From contig NZ_JAOWLB010000015.1 of the NCBI RefSeq assembly GCF_025751555.1, positions 51,693 to 115,692 on the forward strand: a DNA stretch of 64,000 bases. The letters run 5' to 3'. The position numbers were made by a program, and so were the translations under genes. Numbering within the stretch: position 1 is the first letter of the stretch; every line of letters starts with the position of its first letter. Source of the stretch: Ruegeria aquimaris (GTDB lineage Bacteria; Pseudomonadota; Alphaproteobacteria; Rhodobacterales; Rhodobacteraceae). The notes beneath the pieces were generated by a model. That model was not told the origin of the DNA. It searched no databases and was given only the letters and a program-made list of their open reading frames with translations. Below are positions 46,360 to 53,558 of this stretch, one piece after another.

Positions 46360-47477
46360 CTGCTCCAACTGGCGGTATCCTGCATCTTGAACACCGTATC
46401 TAGGACAAGCGCAGCGGGGTCAAGGTTGACCGCCTGACCATGACGGGTTCGGGCAGAGATCGTCAACGCGACCTCGGCCCAGCGCCGCCCGCTTTCGGGA
46501 TCGGGGGCAAGCCTTGTCAGCACGCTTGCCTCGCCATGACTGGCCTCGGGATCGGGCGGTAACCCGGTCGCGCCGGTCCGCGCCAGTCGCGCCAGCAGGA
46601 TTTCGATCAGCTTCAACAAGAGATCGAACCGTGGCGCCGCGTTCCGGCCCGCCGCGGTTTCGGCCAGGGCAAGGGCACGTTGCCGATCCAGCCGGGGCAG
46701 GCTGGCCAGAATGGCAAGGAGCTCACCATACAGTTTGAGACCATCCAGTTCGATCAACCGAAGCGCCGCACCGACCGAGCCGCTGGCCAGCACGGCCAGT
46801 TCCGCGATCTCCGCAGATCGGCCTGCACCTGCCTGATCCAGGGCCGCTTGTAGCGCCGCGGGTTCCAGAGGTGACAGCCGCAGGGTCCGACAGCGGGACC
46901 GGATCGTTGGCAACAGGCGCGAGGGCTGGTGTGAGACCAGCAAGAGCGTTGTTCGCGCGGGGGGCTCTTCGAGCATCTTCAACAGCGCGTTGGCCGCACT
47001 TGTGTTCATCTCGTCGGCGCTGTCGACGATGACGACGCGGCGCCCGCCATCAGCTGCGCTCAGGCCAAAGAACCGGCCAAGCTTGCGGACATCCTCGACC
47101 ACGATCTCTGATCTCAGCCGTCCCTGATCGTTCATCGACCGGGTGATCGCGGCAAGCCCCGGCTCGGCCCCGGCCAATACGCGGTGTGATACCGGATGGT
47201 CCGGCGCGATCTCCAGCGTTTCCGGCGGAGGAGGAGCCCCGAACAACCCACCATCCGTCTGAGGCGGCGTTGCCAGAAGGAAACGGGCAATGCGCCAGGC
47301 CAGAGTAGCCTTACCCACCCCTTGCGGACCGGTCAGCAGCCAGCCGTGGTGCAGCCGGTCCGAGCGATAAGCATCCAGAAAGGCCTGTTCAGCGGCATCC
47401 TGGCCAAAGAGCTGCACCGTCTCGCGCGGATGCGGAGCACCGGGAACCTGATCCGGGGCAGGAACCTCGTCACTCAT
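46356..47477 (-). CDS. holB: DNA polymerase III subunit delta'
   Basis: This 373-residue AAA+ clamp-loader protein has ATP-site-like GPQGVGKATLAWRIARFL near 49, then VRKLGRFFGLSAADGGRRVVIVDSADEMNTSAANALLKMLEEPPARTTLLLVSHQPSRLLPTIRSRC across 128-195, which includes the SRC motif. The P-loop threonine/serine is replaced by Ala (GKA), as is common in delta' subunits that do not hydrolyse ATP. It overlaps tmk and tatD by 4 bp each. Confidence 0.93.
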   Translation of the reverse strand: MSDEVPAPDQVPGAPHPRETVQLFGQDAAEQAFLDAYRSDRLHHGWLLTGPQGVGKATLAWRIARFLLATPPQTDGGLFGAPPPPETLEIAPDHPVSHRVLAGAEPGLAAITRSMNDQGRLRSEIVVEDVRKLGRFFGLSAADGGRRVVIVDSADEMNTSAANALLKMLEEPPARTTLLLVSHQPSRLLPTIRSRCRTLRLSPLEPAALQAALDQAGAGRSAEIAELAVLASGSVGAALRLIELDGLKLYGELLAILASLPRLDRQRALALAETAAGRNAAPRFDLLLKLIEILLARLARTGATGLPPDPEASHGEASVLTRLAPDPESGRRWAEVALTISARTRHGQAVNLDPAALVLDTVFKMQDTASWSR

Positions 47478-48109
47478 GCCATCGACCGCAATTCGCGCTG
47501 AACGAGGTCTGCGACGTCGCGGGCAACAGCGTCGGCGTCGCGATTTCCGTCCACAACATGAAACCGATCCGGGAACTCCCGCGCGAGGTTCAGGAAACCC
47601 GCGCGCATTTTCCGCTGCAACTCTGGCCCAAAATCCTCGAACCTTTCCTCGGTTCCCTGGCGCCCCTTGGCGCGGGACAGGCCGGTCTCGGGGTCCATGT
47701 CGATCAACAGGGTGATGTCGGGTTCACGCCCGATCATCAGCTTGTGCAATTGATCGACCAGATCTCGAAGATCCCCGCGCGAGAGCCCCTGATACATGCG
47801 GGTGCTATCCGCGAACCGATCGCAGATGACGATCTTGCCCGCGTTCAACGCTGGCAGGATCGTGCGCTCCATATGGTCGCGGCGCGCTGCGGTGAACAGC
47901 AGGATTTCTGTCTCGGCGGACCAGCGATCCGGCGCGCCCTCCAGAACAAGACGGCGGATTTCCTCGGCACCGGGCGAACCACCCGGTTCGCGCGTCAAGA
48001 CGACCTCGTGCCCAAGCTTGATCAGAACCTCGGCCAGACGCCTGGCCTGCGTGGATTTGCCGGAACCATCGATCCCCTCGAACGTCAGAAACAGCCCCTG
48101 ACCGGTCAC
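47474..48109 (-). CDS. tmk: Thymidylate kinase
   Basis: This 211-residue kinase converts dTMP to dTDP. It shows the P-loop FEGIDGSGKSTQARRL near 10, LTREPGGSPGAEEIR near 37 (the DR/E-type catalytic loop), KIVICDRFADSTRMYQG near 90 and the lid SRAKGRQGTEERFED near 144. It is 4-bp coupled to both the carboxypeptidase and holB genes. Confidence 0.95.
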   Translation of the reverse strand: MTGQGLFLTFEGIDGSGKSTQARRLAEVLIKLGHEVVLTREPGGSPGAEEIRRLVLEGAPDRWSAETEILLFTAARRDHMERTILPALNAGKIVICDRFADSTRMYQGLSRGDLRDLVDQLHKLMIGREPDITLLIDMDPETGLSRAKGRQGTEERFEDFGPELQRKMRAGFLNLAREFPDRFHVVDGNRDADAVARDVADLVQRELRSMA

Positions 48110-49272
48110 ATCGCCTCCGGTGCGCCGGTGCCGAACTGTTGCATCAACATTGTCGCGGCGGTTTTCAATCGCACAATAAACCCGCCGGTTGCCACGTCCT
48201 CGGACGCAACCAGCGGACGGCGGATTTCGGGTAGTTCTCCTGGCTTGATCACCAGTTCGGCAATCTTCTGGCCCTTGGCGATAGGGGCGTTGATAGGACC
48301 GTCATAGACGACCTCGGCCTCAATGCTCTTGTCTGACAATACCGGCAACAAGAGATCCAGATCTTCGGCCGGAACCAGGCCTACCGATTGTTTCGCTCCC
48401 ATCCAGACCTCGGCTTTGGCGACCGGTGTATCGGCTCGGGCAACGGTCTTGGTGGCAAAGTGGCGAAAGGACCAGTTCACGATTGCTTCCGCCTCCTCTG
48501 CGCGGCGGGTTTCGCTTTCAAGCCCGGTGACAACGAAGATCACCCGGCGATCCCCCTGCTTGGCCGAACCCACCAGACCATAACCGGCCTCGGCAGTATG
48601 CCCGGTCTTCAATCCATCGGCCCCGATATCAAGCCGCAGCAGCGGGTTTCGGTTGCGTGTGTTCGATGGCGCCCGCCCGTCAAAGGCGAATTCGGTTTCA
48701 GCAAACAGCGGGTAATACTCGGGGAAGTCGGCAATAAGCCGACTGGCGAGAATGGCAAGGTCGTGAACCGACATCAGATGCCCCGCCGCCGGCCAGCCAT
48801 TGGAATTGGCAAATGTCGATTGGGTCATGCCCAACAGCTCGGCGCGCTTGGTCATGAACCGGGCGAAGCCGGCTTCGGTCCCATCGGGGCTGAGTGCCTC
48901 GGCAATCACTGCGCAGGCATCATTGCCGCTCAACACGATGATACCCCGCAACAGGTCCTCGACCCGGACCCGGTCGGTTGTGTTCAGGAACATGGTCGAG
49001 CCGCCATAGCTCATCGCATGTTGCGATACCGGCAAGCGCTCGTCCAGTGTCAGGCGTCCGTCACGCAGGGCCTCGAAGGCGACATAGAGCGTCATCAGCT
49101 TTGACATCGACGCCGGTGGCAGCGCTTCATCAGCGTTCTTTGCCAGCAGCACGGTGCCGGTGCTTTGATCCAGCACATAGGCCGCACGCGCCGAGGTATC
49201 GAATGCGTGTGCCGGTATAGCGGTGAGCGCAAGCCCCAACGCAAGGGCCGCTTTGCGAAACGAATTCAACAT
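48106..49272 (-). CDS. D-alanyl-D-alanine carboxypeptidase (low-molecular-weight PBP)
   Basis: This 388-residue exported serine peptidase trims peptidoglycan stem peptides. It has a signal peptide (MLNSFRKAALALGLALTAIPAHA) and all three active-site motifs: SMSK at 55-58, SGN at 115-117 and KTG at 222-224. The C-terminal PBP5-type domain (about 285-365) precedes an amphipathic tail (LKTAATMLMQQFG) that should hold it on the membrane. It is 17 bp downstream of the SPOR lipoprotein gene. Confidence 0.93.
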   Translation of the reverse strand: MLNSFRKAALALGLALTAIPAHAFDTSARAAYVLDQSTGTVLLAKNADEALPPASMSKLMTLYVAFEALRDGRLTLDERLPVSQHAMSYGGSTMFLNTTDRVRVEDLLRGIIVLSGNDACAVIAEALSPDGTEAGFARFMTKRAELLGMTQSTFANSNGWPAAGHLMSVHDLAILASRLIADFPEYYPLFAETEFAFDGRAPSNTRNRNPLLRLDIGADGLKTGHTAEAGYGLVGSAKQGDRRVIFVVTGLESETRRAEEAEAIVNWSFRHFATKTVARADTPVAKAEVWMGAKQSVGLVPAEDLDLLLPVLSDKSIEAEVVYDGPINAPIAKGQKIAELVIKPGELPEIRRPLVASEDVATGGFIVRLKTAATMLMQQFGTGAPEAM

Positions 49273-49289
49273 CGGAATGAACCTCCGTC

Positions 49290-50159
49290 TTACTTCTTGA
49301 CCGCATAGGCGTCGGAGAATCCGGTGGACTTGACCTGATCCAACAATGCGGTGCGCTCGGATTTGGATTGAGCAGGACCGACAACGACCCGCCAGAACGG
49401 TTTGCCGTTCGTGGTTTCCTGCCGGACAGTCGGTACCATGCCCGCGGCGCGCATCTGATCGGCGGCGCGATTGGCGTTCGCCTCGACACTGAAGATACCG
49501 ATCTGGATATACGGTTTGTCGAGGCTCGACGTCTTTGGTTTCGGGGGCGCGGATGGCGCGGGCGCCGCCGGTTGCTGCACATCCGGTGCCGAGGCTTCAA
49601 TTGCGGCGGCAGCGCCGGCAACCGGGTCAAGAGCGGTTTCCGAGACCTCCGGCAATTCCTCAAGTGAGGCAGTGTCTGCGGTCGCGGCGTCCGCCACAGG
49701 CTCTTCCTGAACCTCTTCGCGGCGCAAGGCCGTTACGTTCAACTGGACCGGAGCGCCAGCCAGCATCCCAAGTGCAGCCGCGGCGTCGGAGGAGGCCTGG
49801 ATTCTGGGTCCAGGAATATCGCGCTCGCGCCGAAACAGGGCCCCGATCACAAACTTGTCGTTGCTGGCGTTTCGAATGATGACGCGTTCGGGCTCCTTGA
49901 CATCCGGATGCGCGACCCAGACCCCGCCCAAGGAGGGGCGGCCATCCCAAAGTCCCGCCTCGGTCACCTGGAACACATCCGGTGCCTCAACATCGCGTTC
50001 GACCAGCTTGGTGCTGCGCGTCTCGGTTGCGGCCTCTTTGTCCTTCGGCTGAAGAAAAGGCACACCGGCGCCTTCTTCGCATGCCGCCAGGAAGACAAGG
50101 CTGAACCCCAGCGCCAGTATGCGGGTACGGGGGCCTGCCTTCTGCATTTCTACGTGCAT
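49290..50159 (-). CDS. SPOR-domain lipoprotein (RlpA-like neighbourhood)
   Basis: This 289-residue protein has a lipoprotein signal (ILALGFSLVFLAACEEG, Cys near 27), a region of unknown fold (about 60-150, VFQVTEAGLWDGRPSLGGVWVAHPDV), a Pro/Ala-rich linker and a C-terminal SPOR domain (about 212-288, PYIQIGIFSVEANANRAADQMRAAGMVPTV). SPOR domains bind denuded septal glycan, so it probably acts in division or septal wall remodelling with the adjacent D,D-carboxypeptidase. AAGGAAGT precedes the ATG at 50159. Confidence 0.86.
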   Translation of the reverse strand: MHVEMQKAGPRTRILALGFSLVFLAACEEGAGVPFLQPKDKEAATETRSTKLVERDVEAPDVFQVTEAGLWDGRPSLGGVWVAHPDVKEPERVIIRNASNDKFVIGALFRRERDIPGPRIQASSDAAAALGMLAGAPVQLNVTALRREEVQEEPVADAATADTASLEELPEVSETALDPVAGAAAAIEASAPDVQQPAAPAPSAPPKPKTSSLDKPYIQIGIFSVEANANRAADQMRAAGMVPTVRQETTNGKPFWRVVVGPAQSKSERTALLDQVKSTGFSDAYAVKK

Positions 50160-50327
50160 GTCGACTACTTCCTTGCCTGTTTCGGGACAATTCTTGTCCC
50201 GCTGCCGGTTTGCCGGTCGTTACGTTATTGCGGGAAGGGGCCCCGCGCCGGGCGGATCATAACCTGAGGGCCTTGCCTTTGAAAGCCCGCTGCATTGCAC
50301 TCGGCAAGTTTTCACAAGAAGAGGGAC

Positions 50328-50356
50328 TTGCCTCGGCTTTGCGGAGATCATAGACG
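50328..50356 (+). promoter_or_regulatory. Candidate promoter of tRNA-Ser
   Basis: TTGCCT at 50328-50333 and TAGACG at 50351-50356 are spaced 17 bp, placing the expected start about 4 bp before the mature tRNA 5' end. Both boxes are imperfect; spacing and position are the main support. Confidence 0.4.
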
Positions 50357-50366
50357 TCAACCTGTC

Positions 50367-50456
50367 GGGGAGGTGGCAGAGCGGTCGAATGCGGCGGTCT
50401 TGAAAACCGTTGATGGTGAGAGCCATCCCAGGGTTCGAATCCCTGTCTCCCCGCCA
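50367..50456 (+). tRNA. tRNA-Ser(TGA)
   Basis: A 90-nt class II tRNA folds from GGGGAGG at the 5' end to TCTCCCC plus discriminator G and an encoded CCA. The anticodon loop CTTGAAA gives anticodon TGA (reading UCN serine codons). A long variable arm and the T-arm CAGGG-TTCGAAT-CCCTG are clear. The island with the serine recombinase begins within 120 bp downstream. The 3' end is not visibly duplicated elsewhere in the window. Confidence 0.97.
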
Positions 50457-50574
50457 GCCACCCCAGTCTCAGTTTTCTTGTGCTTTTTGAGCCGAAATTC
50501 TCCGGCAATTCCCGCGGGTTGCTCGACCGTCTCCTCAACTGAGCCGGTGCTGACGCCATATCTTGGCGTGGATT

Positions 50575-50820
50575 TTCCCTGAAGTCTCAGTTCGGGTTTT
50601 GGGCGGGTGCGCTTTGGCCGAGATTTCCCTGATACAGCTGGATTTACAGCGAATCTCGGTGGCTTTGGTCGGTTTCTGAGGTGGCACACTCAAAAAAAGA
50701 GCCAGTCTACAATGGCTTGGCAGAAAATTCCCTAGAAGATGGAACAGGGAATTTTCTGACGCGAGCAGGGAATGTTCAAACGGGGATCAGGGAATTGTAA
50801 TCCAACAGCAGGGAAAGCTG
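50575..50820. repeat. Array of CAGGGAA-type repeats between tRNA-Ser and the recombinase
   Basis: Four copies of CAGGGAA stand in one orientation at 50745, 50766, 50788 and 50809, spaced 21, 22 and 21 bp, about two helical turns each. The reverse form TTCCCT(G/A) occurs at 50575, 50625 and 50728. CAGAAAATTCCCT (50721-50733) and AGGGAATTTTCTG (50746-50758) make a perfect 13-bp inverted repeat. CCGAGATT (50618-50625) and AATCTCGG (50652-50659) form another. The array ends 10 bp before the recombinase stop codon. It looks like a multi-site protein-binding region; the protein is unknown. Confidence 0.7.
50577..50588. repeat. 12-bp direct repeat, left copy (candidate attachment core)
   Basis: CCCTGAAGTCTC here is repeated exactly at 53409-53420, on either side of the three-gene recombinase module. 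Flanks differ. It could be the crossover core of the integrated element, or chance. Confidence 0.35.
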
Positions 50821-50830
50821 ATATTGGGTG

Positions 50831-52507
50831 TCAGGAGAACCCGAAGAGGCGTTCCTGTTCGGCCCAATCAAGCGGATGTGTGATGCTGACGAGACGCTTG
50901 AGGGTCAGCTCGAGCGGCTGACTGCCCGCGAGGATGGCGGTCTGTATTTTGGGCGACAGGAAGGCGAGTTGAGTGCGGTTGCGGATAAAGGAGCCGGGGA
51001 CCTTCTCACGATGCGCGATGTCGGACAGCTGGACACCGGACTTCAATTCCCGGGCCCAGCCATGGGCGCGGATCAGCATGGCATGGAGATGGGGGTCGGG
51101 GTCCGGGTGCGTCTCGCCAACGATGATTTTTGTCTCGACGCCGCGGCGGCGAAGATCGAACGGGGCTGTCACCTGCAGCAGGTCGGGCAGCAATAGGTCA
51201 GCGGGAACGCCGAGCAACCGGGCCAGGGTTGCGCCATCGAGGTCGAGCTCGATGCGACCGCGTGACAGGACACCTGAGGAGAGAAGGTCGGCACCGAGGC
51301 TGCCGCCTTTAGTTGCCAAACGCGCAACAAGGTCCAGGACCAACAGGTTCGTCGCTTCGGTTGTGCTTGCATCGGGCTCCAGCAGCACCCGATGTGTGCG
51401 GGCCGCTTCAGTGAGGTGCTTGGCCATGACATCGAGAGCAGCCTTTTCCAGCAGGGTGGCAGGCAACCGCCAGCCAGTGGGATCCTTGCCGCCCGAGATC
51501 AGACGGTTTGAGATGTAATAGCGCAGCCTCCGCCGGACCCGGGTCGTGTGGGTTGGGGTCAGCCGGTCACCGGTTTCGTCGCGCAACTTTCCTGTCAGCC
51601 AGGCCCCGATATCATTGACTGCGCCGGGTTCGTTGCGCGATCCGCGTCCCCGGGTTGATGCGGCCCGCATCCGGCTCTGAACCCGGTTCCAGAGATCATT
51701 CTCAATGATTGCAGCGTGCTGGCCGGGCCAGATCTTGTCCTTGTGGCGGATCTGTCCAAGGTAGACCGGGTTGCGGAGCAGGTAATAGATCTGTCCGCGG
51801 GACAGGAGATGGTTGCCCGACGTGGTCCCGTTCGCACACACCCGGCGTTTTGACCGCATTCCCTCCGCGGTAGCGATGTCTGCCACCTGGCGAAGACAGC
51901 CATGTTCGGCGTAAAGCGTGAAGAGATGCTGGACGGTTGATGCCTCGTCCGTGTTGATGACCAGGGTCCTGGTGGTTTGATCGGGATGCCTGTCATAGCC
52001 CAGCGGCAGGTTTCCACCCATCCAGAACCCCTTTTTCTTGGAGGCCGCGATCTTGTCGCGGATCCGCTCAGCGGTGACTTCGCGTTCAAACTGGGCAAAG
52101 GACAAAAGCACGTTCAAGGTCAGTCGCCCCATTGAGGAGGAGGTGTTGAAGGCCTGGGTGACCGAGACAAAAGAGCAGTTTGCCTTTTCCAGCCGTTCAA
52201 CCAGCTTGGAGAAGTCGGCGAGCGACCGGGTTAACCTGTCGATCTTGTAGACCACGACCATGTCGATCCGCCCGGCATCGATCTCGTCCAGCAACCGCTG
52301 AAGGGCAGGGCGTTCCAGGGTTCCGCCTGAGAGGCCGCCATCGTCATAGCGCTCGGGAAGCCGCTTCCAGCCTTCATGCCGCTGGCTGGCGACATAGGCA
52401 GCGCAGGCCTCGTATTGCGCATCAAGCGAGTTGAACTCCTGTTCGAGCCCATCCTCGGAGGACTTGCGGGTGTAGATGGCGCAGCGGATCTTCGGGCGCC
52501 CGGTCAT
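50831..52507 (-). CDS. Large serine recombinase
   Basis: This 558-residue site-specific recombinase has the resolvase catalytic domain at 1-150 with AIYTRKSSEDGLEQEFNSLDAQ (nucleophile Ser16 or Ser17), then LDEIDAGRIDMVVVYKIDRLTRSLADF near 70-95 and ERIRDKIAASKKKGFWMGG near 142-160. A recombinase domain with LRNPVYLGQIRHKDKIW near 250 follows, then a long C-terminal DNA-binding part. The zinc-ribbon cysteines common in phage integrases are not obvious. The ATG at 52507 follows GGAAAGG and overlaps the DUF2924 stop. It presumably mobilises the island. Confidence 0.9.
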   Translation of the reverse strand: MTGRPKIRCAIYTRKSSEDGLEQEFNSLDAQYEACAAYVASQRHEGWKRLPERYDDGGLSGGTLERPALQRLLDEIDAGRIDMVVVYKIDRLTRSLADFSKLVERLEKANCSFVSVTQAFNTSSSMGRLTLNVLLSFAQFEREVTAERIRDKIAASKKKGFWMGGNLPLGYDRHPDQTTRTLVINTDEASTVQHLFTLYAEHGCLRQVADIATAEGMRSKRRVCANGTTSGNHLLSRGQIYYLLRNPVYLGQIRHKDKIWPGQHAAIIENDLWNRVQSRMRAASTRGRGSRNEPGAVNDIGAWLTGKLRDETGDRLTPTHTTRVRRRLRYYISNRLISGGKDPTGWRLPATLLEKAALDVMAKHLTEAARTHRVLLEPDASTTEATNLLVLDLVARLATKGGSLGADLLSSGVLSRGRIELDLDGATLARLLGVPADLLLPDLLQVTAPFDLRRRGVETKIIVGETHPDPDPHLHAMLIRAHGWARELKSGVQLSDIAHREKVPGSFIRNRTQLAFLSPKIQTAILAGSQPLELTLKRLVSITHPLDWAEQERLFGFS

Positions 52508-52920
52508 TTCGCGGCCTTTCCGCTGAGGCCAAAGAAGCGGGGTCCTGACCAATGTGCCCCGGTGATTTCCCGGGCAATGGCCGAGAGCGACCGCCAGCTC
52601 CGCCCGTTCCAGCTGAACCCGGAATCTGAGACATCGACCACATGGGTCACACCGTTCCATTCCCGGAGCAGGCGCCCGCCTGGTTTCATCGCCGGGCTTG
52701 TCGGGGTCGGTTTTTCGGCCTGGCCCTTCTCGAGGGCACTGCGCACCCGCCGCGACAGCCCGCCCTGACGGCGGGACTGCAGTTCAAAGGCCAGAAAGCG
52801 GCGCAGGAAGGGCTGGCTCAGCATCTTGGGGGCCGGCTCTTCAAAAATCTCCTGCCAGAGATCCAGAAGCTCCGACCGATCCATGGCCTCGAGGTCGGCG
52901 ATCTCGATTTGCTTTGGCAT
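52504..52920 (-). CDS. DUF2924 protein of the recombinase module
   Basis: This 138-residue basic protein reads MPKQIEIADLEAMDRSELLDLW, then PFLRRFLAFELQSRRQGGLSR and a C-terminal GGRLLREWNGVTHVVDVSDSGFSWNGRSWRSLSAIAREITGAHWSGPRFFGL, the DUF2924 pattern. It is overlapped by 4 bp with genes on both sides. The family regularly accompanies this recombinase type; a DNA-binding helper (for example a directionality factor) is plausible but unproven. Confidence 0.87.
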   Translation of the reverse strand: MPKQIEIADLEAMDRSELLDLWQEIFEEPAPKMLSQPFLRRFLAFELQSRRQGGLSRRVRSALEKGQAEKPTPTSPAMKPGGRLLREWNGVTHVVDVSDSGFSWNGRSWRSLSAIAREITGAHWSGPRFFGLSGKAAK

Positions 52921-53147
52921 CAGTTCGCCTCCGGACCCGGAACAAGATGGTAGGTCGAAGGGCCTCCCCTGGTCTCCGATGGGCGCCGCTCAATCTCTGC
53001 CCCCTTCCTGCGCAAGGTACTGAGAGCCGCCCTTGCCGAATGGGGCTGCCACCCGGTGGCCTTGCAGAGCGCCTCCAGCGTGGCTCCGGCCGGTCGCCGC
53101 AACATCGCGGTTACCTTGTTGATCTTGGTCTGTTTGGGTTTGGACAT
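52920..53147 (-). CDS. DUF3489 protein of the recombinase module
   Basis: This 75-residue basic protein has KQTKINKVTAMLRRPAGATLEALCKATGWQPHSARAALSTLRRKG, a winged-helix-like DUF3489 domain, ending RGGPSTYHLV. It is the first gene of the leftward DUF3489-DUF2924-recombinase operon (ATGA junctions). It probably binds DNA and could regulate the module's promoter in the 410-bp divergent region. Confidence 0.87.
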   Translation of the reverse strand: MSKPKQTKINKVTAMLRRPAGATLEALCKATGWQPHSARAALSTLRRKGAEIERRPSETRGGPSTYHLVPGPEAN

Positions 53148-53304
53148 GTCTGGTTCCTCAGGTTCAGGGAGGCGGCGAAAGGCCAGCCCCGGTACCGAGG
53201 AGAGCCCGAATGCGTCGGGCTTGGGTCCAGTGATGCGTGGTTTGCGGCGCTAGTCCAGTCCTTTCTGCCCCTTTGAGCCTTGTTTCACGGCACCGGGAAA
53301 ATTC

Positions 53305-53325
53305 GTTAATAAACTGTTAATAAAC
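53305..53325. repeat. Tandem GTTAATAAAC repeats in the divergent control region
   Basis: Two exact copies of GTTAATAAAC lie at 53305-53314 and 53316-53325 with an 11-bp period, in an AT-rich stretch between the recombinase operon and the methyltransferase gene. A helical-turn period suggests a cooperative operator or an UP-like element. They end 20 bp before a candidate -35 box. Confidence 0.5.
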
Positions 53326-53345
53326 GATTTTATCAAAAATTGTGC

Positions 53346-53374
53346 TTGCAGCTTGGCGCTGGTTCAAGTACAAA
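53346..53374 (+). promoter_or_regulatory. Candidate promoter of the methyltransferase-terminase operon
   Basis: TTGCAG (53346-53351), 17 bp, TACAAA (53369-53374). The expected start, 7 nt further on, is 53381, exactly the first base of the first leader hairpin. Box matches are moderate; coherence with the structured leader is the main argument. Confidence 0.4.
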
Positions 53375-53380
53375 TTCTGT

Positions 53381-53545
53381 GATCGCTGGAAACAGCGGTC
53401 AACACATACCCTGAAGTCTCGCGCCATTGGGCATTAAACAATTCGAGCATCTAGGGCAACGAACTGGATCGGGAGATCCGGTGGTTGCTGGATGCTCCGC
53501 CAAATCTCCAGATCTTCAATACACCAGGCCGGAAGGCCTTTGAAG
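53381..53545 (+). ncRNA. Candidate structured leader RNA with three GNRA-capped hairpins
   Basis: Three hairpins follow one another before the methyltransferase ribosome site. H1 (53381-53400): GATCGCTG-GAAA-CAGCGGTC, 8 bp. H2 (53445-53497): nested helices GAGCATC/GATGCTC (7 bp), GCAAC/GTTGC (5 bp) and CTGGATC/GATCCGG (7 bp, one G-U), capped by GGGA. H3 (53514-53545): CTTC/GAAG and AGGCC/GGCCT, capped by GGAA. All three loops are GNRA tetraloops. The SD TTAGGAG comes 1 nt after H3. This may be a cis-regulatory leader or an independent phage RNA. The structure was found by eye and not scored. Confidence 0.55.
53409..53420. repeat. 12-bp direct repeat, right copy (candidate attachment core)
   Basis: CCCTGAAGTCTC matches 50577-50588 exactly. 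This copy lies between leader hairpins H1 and H2. If it is a real attachment core, the recombinase module alone (about 2.8 kb) may be the mobile unit. Confidence 0.35.
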
Positions 53546-53558
53546 TTAGGAGACCGAG

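Noticed and set aside
50367..50456. tRNA-Ser as the attachment site of the island
   Set aside because: I found no repeat of the tRNA 3' end elsewhere in the window, and large serine recombinases rarely use tRNA genes. The adjacency may be coincidental.
50575..50820. AGGGAA repeats as a CRISPR array
   Set aside because: Repeat units are only about 7-12 bp, appear in both orientations and have 10-15 bp spacers. No cas genes are present.
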